A stretch of DNA of 10,162 nucleotides. It comes from MKRK01 sp001896915. GTDB taxonomy: Bacteria > Bacillota > Clostridia > Oscillospirales > Acutalibacteraceae. The notes under the pieces are model-generated. The model was not told where the DNA came from. It worked only from the letters and a program-made list of their open reading frames with translations, and did not search any database. Positions 1 through 6,944 of this stretch are shown here, piece after piece. The first letter of the stretch is position 1; each line of letters begins with the position of its first letter. Location of the stretch: the NCBI GenBank assembly GCA_937973935.1, contig CALJJF010000240.1, forward strand, positions 1 to 10,162, given 5' to 3'. The position numbers were made by a program, and so were the translations under genes.

Positions 1-1
1 C

Positions 2-70
2 GCCATTGTGGACTTCATTATTGAAGCAATTCCGGAGGTTATTGAAGCCGGCATTCAGCTGCTGGTGTAG
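2..70 (+). pseudogene. Tail tape measure protein, portion upstream of an in-frame TAG (5' end outside window)
   Basis: This is an open frame entering from the left edge. Its last 22 codons (AIVDFIIEAIPEV... to ...GIQLLV) are tape-measure repeat sequence, and it ends at TAG 68-70. The same frame continues directly after the stop with matching repeat sequence (VVTALPVIIAAVV). The two parts therefore look like one gene broken by a nonsense codon, not two separate genes. The rest of the gene lies outside the window. Whether the stop is a true mutation, a suppressed codon or a sequencing error cannot be decided here. Confidence 0.6.
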
Positions 71-442
71 GTGGTAACGGCGTTGCCGGTTATTATTGCC
101 GCCGTGGTCAAAGCGATTCCGAAGATCATTACCGGCATCATCTCCGCCGTGATCGGCGCGATCCCCTTGATCATAGACGCCGGGGTGAAACTGCTCATAG
201 CCTTAATTCAGAACCTACCGCAGATCATCACCACGGTTGTAAAGGCTATCCCACAGATTGTCAGCAGTTTGGTAAACGCCATCGTCGGAAACATTGACAA
301 GATCATCCTTGCGGGCGTTCAGCTGCTGGTCGCACTTATTGCGAATTTGCCAGCAATCATCGCCGCCGTAGTCAAAGCGGTGCCGCAGATTGTCGCGGGG
401 CTGGTCAGCGCCTTTACCGGCTACATCGGGCAGATGGCACAG
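47..442 (+). repeat. Three tandem 44-codon repeats in the tape measure gene
   Basis: Units begin with an AG(I/V) codon triplet at 47, 179 and 311, exactly 132 nt apart, so the period is 44 codons. Each unit carries the pattern AGxxLL, then NLP or ALP, then VVKA(I/V)P, then a hydrophobic tail. The protein-level match is much stronger than the DNA-level match, so the copies are old. The partial sequence at 2-46 looks like the end of a further upstream unit. Repeats of this kind extend tape measure length and hence tail length. Confidence 0.85.
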
Positions 443-820
443 GTCGGCGGCAACCTCATCAAGGGACTATGGCAGGGCATCTCCGACGCGGGTGCGTGGC
501 TGTGGAATAAAATCAGCGGCTTCTTCGGCGGGATTGTGGACCGCATCAAGGACTTTTTCGGCATCCACTCTCCCTCCACACTCTTTGCCGGGCTTGGCCG
601 CAACATGGGTGAAGGCATCGGTGTGGGCTTTGAGGATGCCATGTCCGCCGTCTCTCTGGATATGCAGGACGCCATCCCTACCCGCTTCGATGTTAATACC
701 GCTGTTTCCGGCACAAACATCACACAGAACATTTCCGTGGTGACGCCGAAGGCACTGTCCGAAAAGGAACTGGCGCGGGAATTCAAGAACCTCTCGCGCA
801 AGCTGGCGCTGGAGTATTAA
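71..820 (+). CDS. Phage tail tape measure protein, C-terminal part
   Basis: The tape measure protein sets tail length and is threaded inside the tail tube during assembly. The first ~125 residues are very hydrophobic 44-residue repeats of the form AGVxLLIALIxNLPxII..VVKAIPQIV. Next comes a W/G-rich stretch (GLWQGISDAGAWLWNKI), and then the GIHSPS motif at 560-577 followed by GLGRNMGEGIGVGFEDAM. That motif order is typical of tape-measure C-termini. The frame opens with GTG immediately after the TAG at 68-70, and I see no Shine-Dalgarno site at normal spacing. The GTG may therefore be no true start, and this may be the 3' part of an interrupted gene. The stop TAA (818-820) overlaps the ribosome binding site of the next gene, which places it in the tail operon. 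The family call is strong. Whether it is expressed as a separate protein is unknown. Confidence 0.85.
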   Translation: MVTALPVIIAAVVKAIPKIITGIISAVIGAIPLIIDAGVKLLIALIQNLPQIITTVVKAIPQIVSSLVNAIVGNIDKIILAGVQLLVALIANLPAIIAAVVKAVPQIVAGLVSAFTGYIGQMAQVGGNLIKGLWQGISDAGAWLWNKISGFFGGIVDRIKDFFGIHSPSTLFAGLGRNMGEGIGVGFEDAMSAVSLDMQDAIPTRFDVNTAVSGTNITQNISVVTPKALSEKELAREFKNLSRKLALEY

Positions 821-832
821 GGAGGGACGGTT

Positions 833-1684
833 ATGGAACTGACCTACATTAACGCGAACGGCAAAAGCATCACGCTCAAACAAAGCCGTCCGTATTTCCT
901 TCAGAAGATAGACGGCACCGGCGATGTTCGTCAGACCGTCAACACGTTCAAGGCGCCGGATCAGGACGGCGCTTTTTACATCTCGTCTACACTGGATATG
1001 CGCAACATCACGCTGGAGGGCACGGTCATAGCGGACACGCCTGATGAAGCCTACGCGCGGCGGCACATCTTTCTTCAAATATTCAGCCCCAAGGTGAGCG
1101 GGACGCTTCTGTACCGGGAGCGGCAGATCGCCTGCGTCGTGGAGGAGGCGGGGTTTACGGTTTCCACGCGCCATCGGATACCCAGCTTTTTTGTCAGCCT
1201 GCTCTGCCCGTCGCCTTTCTTTGAAACGCCGGAGGAAATTCGAGAGGAACTGGCGTCCTGGATACCGAAGTTCCAATTTGCACTGGAACTGCCGGTAAGC
1301 GGCATGGAATTCGGGATGCGCCAGCCCAGCCAGATCATAACGGTGGATAATATCGGCGATGTATCCTGCGGTTGCGAGATCGTGTTCCACGCGCTGGGGA
1401 CGGTAACGAATCCAGAACTGCTGAACATGGATACCGGGGAGTATGTCCGCAGCCTCGCGACAATGGACGCTGGGGATGAACTGCGGGTATACACCCATTT
1501 TGCGGGCAAGCGCGTCGTCAGCGTCGATGGGAGTACAGTAACAAACGCTTTCTCATTATTGGATACCGGCTCGGCATTCTTTCAGCTTGCCGCCGGCATC
1601 AATACTCTGCGCTATGACGCTTCGGTCAATATGGACCTGTTGGAGGTCAGCATTTACTACCGGCCGCAGTTTCTGGGGGTGTGA
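833..1684 (+). CDS. Distal tail protein (Dit-like, phage tail family / Sipho_tail)
   Basis: This 283-residue protein sits directly after the tape measure gene, where siphoviruses encode the distal tail (Dit) protein. Dit forms the hub linking the tail tube to the tip or baseplate. Residues ~1-130 have the Sipho_tail-like layout, with paired beta-rich segments ending in a CPSPFF motif near residue 125. The C-terminal half has the usual beta-sandwich signature (NIGDVSCGCEI, then MDAGDELRVYT, then GINTLRYDA). The length is typical for the family. The ATG at 833 is preceded by a strong TAAGGAGGG site overlapping the upstream stop. The stop TGA (1682-1684) lies three bases before the next ATG, indicating translational coupling. 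No catalytic residues are expected. The call rests on residue pattern and gene order. Confidence 0.85.
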   Translation: MELTYINANGKSITLKQSRPYFLQKIDGTGDVRQTVNTFKAPDQDGAFYISSTLDMRNITLEGTVIADTPDEAYARRHIFLQIFSPKVSGTLLYRERQIACVVEEAGFTVSTRHRIPSFFVSLLCPSPFFETPEEIREELASWIPKFQFALELPVSGMEFGMRQPSQIITVDNIGDVSCGCEIVFHALGTVTNPELLNMDTGEYVRSLATMDAGDELRVYTHFAGKRVVSVDGSTVTNAFSLLDTGSAFFQLAAGINTLRYDASVNMDLLEVSIYYRPQFLGV

Positions 1685-1686
1685 GG

Positions 1687-3564
1687 ATGGAACTGTATAT
1701 CTACAATTCGAGCCGGGAACTTACCGGCATCGTGGAGTCCTTTGAATATCTGCGCTGGACGCGGCGCTACTCCCAGTGCGGCTCCTTTGAACTGAAAGCC
1801 ATCGCGACGCCGCAAAATACCGCTCTCCTACAGGAAGGCAATTTCATATGGAAGAACGACGACGAGGAAGCGGGCATCATTGAGCACCTGGAAATGGAGC
1901 AGGCGGAAAAAGAAATCATCACGGCAAGCGGCCGATTTGCCACCTCATTTCTCTCCCGGCGCATTACCTGGCAGATGGAAAAGCTGTCGGGCGACCTCTC
2001 TTCCTGCGTGGGACAGCTTTTAAATAACCATCTTATCAGTCCCGCTGAAACGGCGCGGAGAATCGACGGTATAGCCTTCTCGTCCCCGAACCTGGGCGTG
2101 GCCGTCAGCACCCAGATATCGTACAAAAATCTGATGGATGCGGTAACCGAGCTGTGCGGCGCTTCGGAAATTGGCATAAAGACCGTGTTCGCTCCGGCGA
2201 CACGCGTTTTTACCGTGGCGCTGTATAAGGGCGCCGACTCTCAGGCGGTGTTCTCCAAGGAATATGAGAACCTGACGGAGCAGAGTTACACGGAGAGCGC
2301 GGCGGATTACGCCAACACCGCGCTTATTGGCGGCGAGGGCGAAGGAGAAAGCCGCACCTTTGCCGCCATTACAAGCGGCTCCGGCGAGACACGGCGCGAG
2401 ATTTTTGTGGACGCCAAGGACCTGCAGAAAACGGACTTCGGCGACGGTTACACCGACGCGCTGATTTTCCGAGGGCAGAGCAAGCTGAGCGAGCAGGAAA
2501 TCCGGTATTCATTTGATACCTCGGTCAACCCTCACGGCGACCTGACCTACAAGACGGACTTCGACCTTGGCCAGACGGTTAAAGTCATGTCCAAAGCCTG
2601 GGGCGTATCCATGACGACGCGCATCACCGAAATTGAGGAAACCTACGACGCAGACGGTTTGAGCATCAGCGTCGTGTTCGGCAAAGCCGAGCTTACCATC
2701 GCGCAGAAAATGCGATCGGACATGAGCGAGGTCAAAACGGCGCTGTCGGCTCCGGCCGGCATAGCCGAAGTAACCGAGGCGCTGGACGCGGTATCGGGAA
2801 CGCTGGGAAATCTGTCGGAGGTGGACCCGGATATTCAGGGGGAAACCTTCACGGCCACCGTGAACAACTTATTCGGGAAGCTGCCCGCGCTTGAAATAAC
2901 TGTGGGCGCTGGTACGATATCGGCCGGACAATACGCCCTGCGCCATATGGAGCCGGGCGACTCGCTGTATTTCACCTCATGGAGCGGCAACAAATTCAGC
3001 GACCAACCGAGCGACGACGGACAGGTTTTTCTGGTAAAGCACAACGGGGACAGCACGGGAACAGGCTATCAGCGGGCGATGGGTTTCTTCATCTCCCGCA
3101 ACACCATGACGTTTTACGTGATTTCCATCTTCATATACAACAATCCGTCCGGCGCGGCGAACTGGCTGAATATCAACAATGAGCCGATCACCACGGCGCG
3201 GCTGGCGAGCGGCGCTGTGACCACCGCGAAAATCGCCCAGGAAGCCGACGCCTCGATTACCTATTCGCTTGGAAGCGGCGTCACGATGGGGGCAAATATG
3301 TCATTTGTGAATAAGGGTGTCGTTTCCATCGGAATGCAGGTCAATGTGGGTTCCTCGGGAGTCGCCTCCGGCGGCACGATTTTAGCGATTACAAACGCGA
3401 ACTTTTACCCCTACGCGATGGTGCGCTGCGTGGCGACGGCCGTGGGCGGCAGCGGCACCAATATGCCGATTACAATCAGCGCGAGCGGCGTGGTGGCAAA
3501 TGCCGCCTCATCCACGCTGCCTACGGGCTATTACCTGATATCCTGCTCTTACGCGAGGGCTTAA
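1687..3564 (+). CDS. Tail-tip protein: ReqiPepy6 Gp37-like N-terminal region fused to a fibre-like C-terminus
   Basis: This 625-residue protein occupies the Tal (tail-associated) position after Dit. Residues ~1-345 match the Siphovirus ReqiPepy6 Gp37-like pattern: MELYIYNSS, FEYLRWTRRYSQCGSFEL, a long DLGQTVKV segment and a terminal VVFGKAELT. Proteins of this type form the tail-tip hub. I see no peptidase or lysozyme motif. The C-terminal ~280 residues are an added segment. It includes a fibre-type repeat at ~500-520 (TTARLASGAVTTAKIA) and a Gly/Ser/Val-rich terminal domain resembling a receptor-binding knob. ATG 1687 is chosen over the GTG at 1681 because a GGGGGT-type ribosome site sits at suitable spacing before it and the family starts with MELY. 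The stop is followed by GGGAGG for the next gene. The hub call is firm. The host-binding role of the C-terminus is inferred. Confidence 0.8.
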   Translation: MELYIYNSSRELTGIVESFEYLRWTRRYSQCGSFELKAIATPQNTALLQEGNFIWKNDDEEAGIIEHLEMEQAEKEIITASGRFATSFLSRRITWQMEKLSGDLSSCVGQLLNNHLISPAETARRIDGIAFSSPNLGVAVSTQISYKNLMDAVTELCGASEIGIKTVFAPATRVFTVALYKGADSQAVFSKEYENLTEQSYTESAADYANTALIGGEGEGESRTFAAITSGSGETRREIFVDAKDLQKTDFGDGYTDALIFRGQSKLSEQEIRYSFDTSVNPHGDLTYKTDFDLGQTVKVMSKAWGVSMTTRITEIEETYDADGLSISVVFGKAELTIAQKMRSDMSEVKTALSAPAGIAEVTEALDAVSGTLGNLSEVDPDIQGETFTATVNNLFGKLPALEITVGAGTISAGQYALRHMEPGDSLYFTSWSGNKFSDQPSDDGQVFLVKHNGDSTGTGYQRAMGFFISRNTMTFYVISIFIYNNPSGAANWLNINNEPITTARLASGAVTTAKIAQEADASITYSLGSGVTMGANMSFVNKGVVSIGMQVNVGSSGVASGGTILAITNANFYPYAMVRCVATAVGGSGTNMPITISASGVVANAASSTLPTGYYLISCSYARA

Positions 3565-3579
3565 CGGGAGGAAAGCAAT

Positions 3580-4083
3580 ATGGAGAAAAGCGGATTTTTC
3601 AACTCATCGGACGGAGACAGAATCTATGACGCGACGGATTTCGCGGCGTATTTCGGAAGTCTTGTCTCAAACGGCGTATTTTACGCGGCGGCGACCAACC
3701 TGCAGGCGACGCCGGGGAGCGGACTTGCGGTAAGTGTCGCGGCGGGCGGCGCGTGGATCAACGGTTATCGGTACGAAAACACGGACGCCTTAAACCTACC
3801 GCTCACCACGGCGAACGGGAGCAATCCACGGATTGACCGGGTCGTTGTCCGTTTAAGCAAGGTCAGCCGGAGCATTCGGCTTTATGTCGTCGTTGGTACA
3901 CCCGCCGCAACGCCGGCGGCTCCGGCGCTGACAAGAACCAGCGACGTTTATGAACTTGGCATCGCCGACGTGCTGATACCGGCCGCCGCCACGTCAATCG
4001 CCGCGAACAACATCACCGATACCCGGCTGAACACCAGCCTTTGCGGACTGGTCAATTCGCTGGTGACGGCAATCTATGAATAA
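3580..4083 (+). CDS. Small tail/baseplate fibre-like structural protein
   Basis: This 167-residue protein has an N-terminal FFNSSDGDRIYDATDFAAYF segment and then LAVSVAAGGAWINGYRYEN. The middle holds RIDRVVVRLS and RSIRLYVVVGTP, followed by YELGIADVLIPA and ITDTRLNTSLCGLV. The same order occurs in the N-terminal parts of many Firmicute phage tail-fibre and baseplate proteins, where it likely forms an attachment beta-domain. Here the domain stands alone, without a distal fibre. It lies between the tail-tip protein and the FN3 protein and probably connects or decorates the tail tip. It has no signal peptide or membrane segment. GGGAGG at 3566-3571 supports ATG 3580. The exact position in the virion is unknown. 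Confidence 0.7.
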   Translation: MEKSGFFNSSDGDRIYDATDFAAYFGSLVSNGVFYAAATNLQATPGSGLAVSVAAGGAWINGYRYENTDALNLPLTTANGSNPRIDRVVVRLSKVSRSIRLYVVVGTPAATPAAPALTRTSDVYELGIADVLIPAAATSIAANNITDTRLNTSLCGLVNSLVTAIYE

Positions 4084-4097
4084 GGGGGTGAACGACA

Positions 4098-6452
4098 GTG
4101 GCGGATATTAACGGTGTAACACTGAATGCGGGCTCCGGCCCGACCGTCCATTACACCATTACCTATTCCAAGAGCCGACCGAACAACAGCCAGATGACCT
4201 ACAACTTCACCATATCCGCTGCGCTGGGTTCCTCCGGCTCCTACATCCACAGCGGCTATGCTCTGCTTTGCACCATGACGGTCAACGGCTCGTCCGCGCA
4301 GGTGCGCATCAAGGCGGCGGACGGCGATGACTGGGACGGGACCACGCCGAGGCTCAGATATGTCACGGTCACCTGCTCTTCTAATGCCGGAAACACCGCG
4401 CAGGGCGTGCGTTTTCAAGTGGTGTCTGATGGGCGGCTGGCGCTATCTTCCGGGGTAATCGACAATTCGGGCTACACGGTATTAAGCTCAGAGCTTTTAA
4501 CTACGGCCTGCGGCGCGCCGACCTCCTTCTCGGTCAGCCCGATTCTCGCTGAAGGGAATGTGACGCTTTCCTGGAGCGGAGCCTCAAGCGGCATAAGCAA
4601 CGCGATCTCCAGCTATGAAATCCAGTACAGTGATTCCACGGACAACGCCACATGGGGCACTTGGACGGCACTGACGACAGTGACTACCACAGCTTCCAGC
4701 GGCAGCGTATCTGTTGCGCCGCCCCCGACGCGTGGAAATTACCGCAGGTTCCAGGTGCGGACGCGCGGCGCGGCGGGAGCGAGCTACTATTCGGGGTGGA
4801 AAGTATCCACGAACTCCGTCCGCAGAAATACGGCGCCGAAGCCCGCGACGTCAGCGGTCGCCACTCCCGCGACCTACAGCAACGAGACGATTACCCTGAC
4901 TTGGAGCGGAGCGTCTGGCGGCACCAGTGCGGTCAAGGGCTATCAGATCGCCAGCCGTACTTCAACCGATAACAGCACATGGAGTGCGTGGAACGTGCTG
5001 ACCACGCTGACGCTGTCGGCCAGCGGCGGCAGCTATAACCCGGCTGTTTCAAGTACGCCGGGAACGTATACGCAATTCGGCATCTGGACGATTGACGCGC
5101 TGGATGTTTACTCGGCAGAAACAGTCAGCAACAGCATTTTCTGCGATGTCACAGCCTGCGGAGCGCCGACACTTTGCTCGGTAAGCGCGGCTTTGTCCGA
5201 AGGAAACGTTACCCTCTCATGGAGCGGAGCTACGGCCGGCGCGGGAAACGCTATCACCTCCTATGAAATCCAATACAGCGACTCACCCGACAACAGCGTC
5301 TGGGGAGACTGGACGGCGCTGATGGTGGTGCACACCACCGCGACAAGCAACAGCGTCAGCGTCAGCCCGCCGGGTACAAGGGGAAATTACCGCCGATTCA
5401 GAGTGAGAACCTGCGGTGCCGCCGGCGAAGGTTACTATTCCGATTGGACGGTGTCCGGCAATACCGTACGGAAAAACACACTGCCAACCCCGCCGGTATC
5501 CTTTGCCGCCGCTCCCACAATCTATGAAGGGAATATTGTGACCCTCACATGGAGCGGAGCGGCACCGGGAACGAGCGCCATCAAGCAGTATGTCATTCAG
5601 CGCTCGACCTCCACAGACGGGACGAACTGGTCGGCATACGAGGCTCTTACAATTGTTATTTCGAGCTTGACCTCGGGAACGTATACGGCGAACGCGTCTC
5701 AGATAGCCGGGACATATACCCGCTACCGCATCAGCGTAACCGATACCTTAGAAGCTGTTTCCGCTTATGTCGTCAGCGGGATGGTGAAGAAAAACAGCCC
5801 GCCGACCGCTCCGGCAATCGTCTGCCCGGTATCCAGCGCTTCCAGTTACAATACAACACCGCGCTTTCTGATTATTACGGGTGTCGAGCCGGACGGTCAG
5901 TCGCAGATGGTAGAAGTAAAAATCGACGCGGGCGCTTGGATCAACAGCGTGGATAATCCCGAAAGGTTCTCCACCAGCGGCTATCTGGGCAACGGCGTTA
6001 AAACGGTGTTTCAGCCGGAAACGCTGGCGTCGGGAAGCCATTCCATCACCATCCGCTGTCTCGACAGCGATACCGCGTCGGCGAGTCCCGAGGTGACGCG
6101 CACTTTTACGATCCTGCCGACGCCATTTGAAACCATCACCGCGAACGAAACCCATGTGAAGACGGCGCATATCCAAGCGCTCCGCACCGCTGTTAATTTA
6201 TCACGAAGCTATTACAACCTGCCGCCCGTGGCTTGGAGCGAGGAAATTTCCGCCGGAAAGACGGCGGTCAAAAATTGGTCTGTTCATATCACGGAGCTTC
6301 GAAAGGCCATTGAACCTATCATTGCGGTCATCAACGGTTTTGATTCCTCCTCGGTCTTTGATGTCCCGCCCATAACATGGTCGCCCATCGGCACCGGCCG
6401 ACCCAAAGCGGCGGTCATGAATCAGCTTCGGGAGCTGCTCCTGTCCCTGTAG
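4098..6452 (+). CDS. Fibronectin type III repeat tail protein (probable adhesin/tail fibre)
   Basis: This is a 784-residue protein. Residues ~1-136 are a beta-rich N-terminal domain. Residues 137-566 are four FN3-like domains of ~108 residues with recurring VTLSWSGA / TLTWSGA, YEIQYSDS and GNYRRF(Q/R)VRT motifs, in alternating A-B-A-B types. Residues ~567-674 form a further Ig-like domain (SPPTAPAIVCP to VTRTFTI). The last ~110 residues carry a repeated short motif with PPVAW/PPITW segments. FN3 and Ig-like domains in phage tails are generally thought to help weak binding to cell-surface sugars, and that role is inferred here. The start is GTG 4098, preceded by AAGGGGGTGA at 4082-4091; no nearby ATG fits. 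It ends with TAG (6450-6452), and a terminator follows. The very Ser/Thr/Gly-rich content and lack of a signal peptide fit a virion surface protein. Confidence 0.75.
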   Translation: MADINGVTLNAGSGPTVHYTITYSKSRPNNSQMTYNFTISAALGSSGSYIHSGYALLCTMTVNGSSAQVRIKAADGDDWDGTTPRLRYVTVTCSSNAGNTAQGVRFQVVSDGRLALSSGVIDNSGYTVLSSELLTTACGAPTSFSVSPILAEGNVTLSWSGASSGISNAISSYEIQYSDSTDNATWGTWTALTTVTTTASSGSVSVAPPPTRGNYRRFQVRTRGAAGASYYSGWKVSTNSVRRNTAPKPATSAVATPATYSNETITLTWSGASGGTSAVKGYQIASRTSTDNSTWSAWNVLTTLTLSASGGSYNPAVSSTPGTYTQFGIWTIDALDVYSAETVSNSIFCDVTACGAPTLCSVSAALSEGNVTLSWSGATAGAGNAITSYEIQYSDSPDNSVWGDWTALMVVHTTATSNSVSVSPPGTRGNYRRFRVRTCGAAGEGYYSDWTVSGNTVRKNTLPTPPVSFAAAPTIYEGNIVTLTWSGAAPGTSAIKQYVIQRSTSTDGTNWSAYEALTIVISSLTSGTYTANASQIAGTYTRYRISVTDTLEAVSAYVVSGMVKKNSPPTAPAIVCPVSSASSYNTTPRFLIITGVEPDGQSQMVEVKIDAGAWINSVDNPERFSTSGYLGNGVKTVFQPETLASGSHSITIRCLDSDTASASPEVTRTFTILPTPFETITANETHVKTAHIQALRTAVNLSRSYYNLPPVAWSEEISAGKTAVKNWSVHITELRKAIEPIIAVINGFDSSSVFDVPPITWSPIGTGRPKAAVMNQLRELLLSL
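4506..5795 (+). repeat. Duplicated two-domain FN3 cassette (A1-B1-A2-B2)
   Basis: There are four FN3-like units of about 324 nt. A1 begins at 4506 (ACGAPTSFSV), B1 at 4830, A2 at 5154 (ACGAPTLCSV) and B2 at 5478. A1 to A2 and B1 to B2 are both exactly 648 nt (216 codons) apart. A1 resembles A2 more than B1, and B1 resembles B2 more than A2. The pattern thus comes from duplication of an A-B pair, not from four serial single-domain copies. DNA similarity is only partial, so the event is not recent. Confidence 0.8.
6135..6449 (+). repeat. Repeated short motif at the C-terminus of the FN3 protein
   Basis: Copy 1 (from 6135) reads ITANETHVK...HIQALRTAV. Copy 2 (PPVAW at 6222, then ISAGKTAVK...HITELRKAI from 6246) follows. 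A shorter copy 3 (PPITW at 6366, then IGTGRPKAAV and MNQLRELL) ends the protein. The shared pattern is I-x-A/T-G/N-x-T/P-x-(V/A), a gap, then x-L-R-x-(A/L). The copies are short and diverged, so this is a by-eye call. The segments look helical and could be an attachment or oligomerisation module. Confidence 0.55.
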
Positions 6453-6469
6453 CTGAATAACTCTTTTTC

Positions 6470-6500
6470 AGCGTTCCCGCTGCGGTGGGAGCGCTTTTTT
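6470..6500 (+). terminator. Rho-independent terminator after the tail protein gene
   Basis: An 11-bp stem pairs 6470-6480 (AGCGTTCCCGC) with 6485-6495 (GTGGGAGCGCT), including two G-T wobbles. The loop is TGCG, and six T follow (6495-6500). It lies between the tail protein stop (6452) and the holin start (6531), so it should reduce read-through from the structural genes into the lysis genes. Confidence 0.85.
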
Positions 6501-6518
6501 ATATACAAATTCAAGAAT

Positions 6519-6524
6519 GGAGGT
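6519..6524 (+). promoter_or_regulatory. Ribosome binding site of the holin gene
   Basis: GGAGGT sits six bases before ATG 6531 and fixes that start. It follows the terminator, so the holin has its own translation signal. I could not identify a convincing promoter between the terminator and this site. Confidence 0.7.
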
Positions 6525-6530
6525 CTTGCA

Positions 6531-6944
6531 ATGAAAGAAGTATGGACTTGGATTCAGATAGGGCTCGCGTCGGTGGGCGGCTTCCTCGGCTGGTTTGTCG
6601 GAGGCTTTGACGGCTTTCTCTACGCGCTGCTGGTCTTCGTTGTCGCAGACTACATTACCGGGGTTATGTGCGCCATCGCGGACAAAAAGCTGTCCAGCGA
6701 GGTCGGCTTCAAGGGCATCTGCAAAAAGGTGCTGATTTTCGTCATGGTTGGCATCGGGCACATCATCGACATCTATCTCATCGGCAACGGCGAAGTGATA
6801 CGTACGGCTGTGATTTTCTTCTACTGCTCCAACGAGGGCGTGTCGATGCTGGAAAACGCAGGGCATCTGGGTCTGCCCATTCCGCAGCAACTCAAGGATA
6901 TTCTGGAGCAGCTTCACGACCGCAGTGAAAAGGGGGACAAATAA
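6531..6944 (+). CDS. Phage holin (toxin secretion/phage lysis holin family)
   Basis: Holins assemble in the inner membrane and open it at a set time so the endolysin can reach the peptidoglycan. This 137-residue protein has hydrophobic segments at roughly 6-22, 27-49, 66-84 and 90-105. It carries family markers DYITG (40-44), GFKGICKK (~59-66) and NEGVSMLENAGHLGLPIP (~101-118). The C-terminus is charged, as expected. Length and pattern match the Phage_holin_4 / TIGR01593-type group. Its stop TAA (6942-6944) abuts the amidase ATG, giving the classic holin-endolysin pair. Confidence 0.92.
   Translation: MKEVWTWIQIGLASVGGFLGWFVGGFDGFLYALLVFVVADYITGVMCAIADKKLSSEVGFKGICKKVLIFVMVGIGHIIDIYLIGNGEVIRTAVIFFYCSNEGVSMLENAGHLGLPIPQQLKDILEQLHDRSEKGDK

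Noticed and set aside
68..70. Genome-wide TAG recoding as the explanation of the amber codon
   Set aside because: No other late gene in the window has an internal TAG, and TAG at 6450 is followed by a terminator as expected for a real stop. One codon is not enough evidence for recoding.
467..1498. Long minus-strand open frame of 343 codons
   Set aside because: It lies antisense to the end of the tape measure gene and the distal tail gene. The residue pattern is Arg/His-rich with no domain signature, as expected for a shadow frame in GC-rich coding DNA.
1681..1686. GTG start six bases before the tail-tip gene ATG
   Set aside because: The GTG overlaps the upstream stop region and the presumed ribosome site. 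The ATG at 1687 has the better site and the family-typical MELY beginning.
4098..6452. Diversity-generating retroelement target in the adhesin-like tail gene
   Set aside because: No reverse transcriptase or template repeat is present in the window, and the C-terminus does not have a C-type lectin-like variable region.
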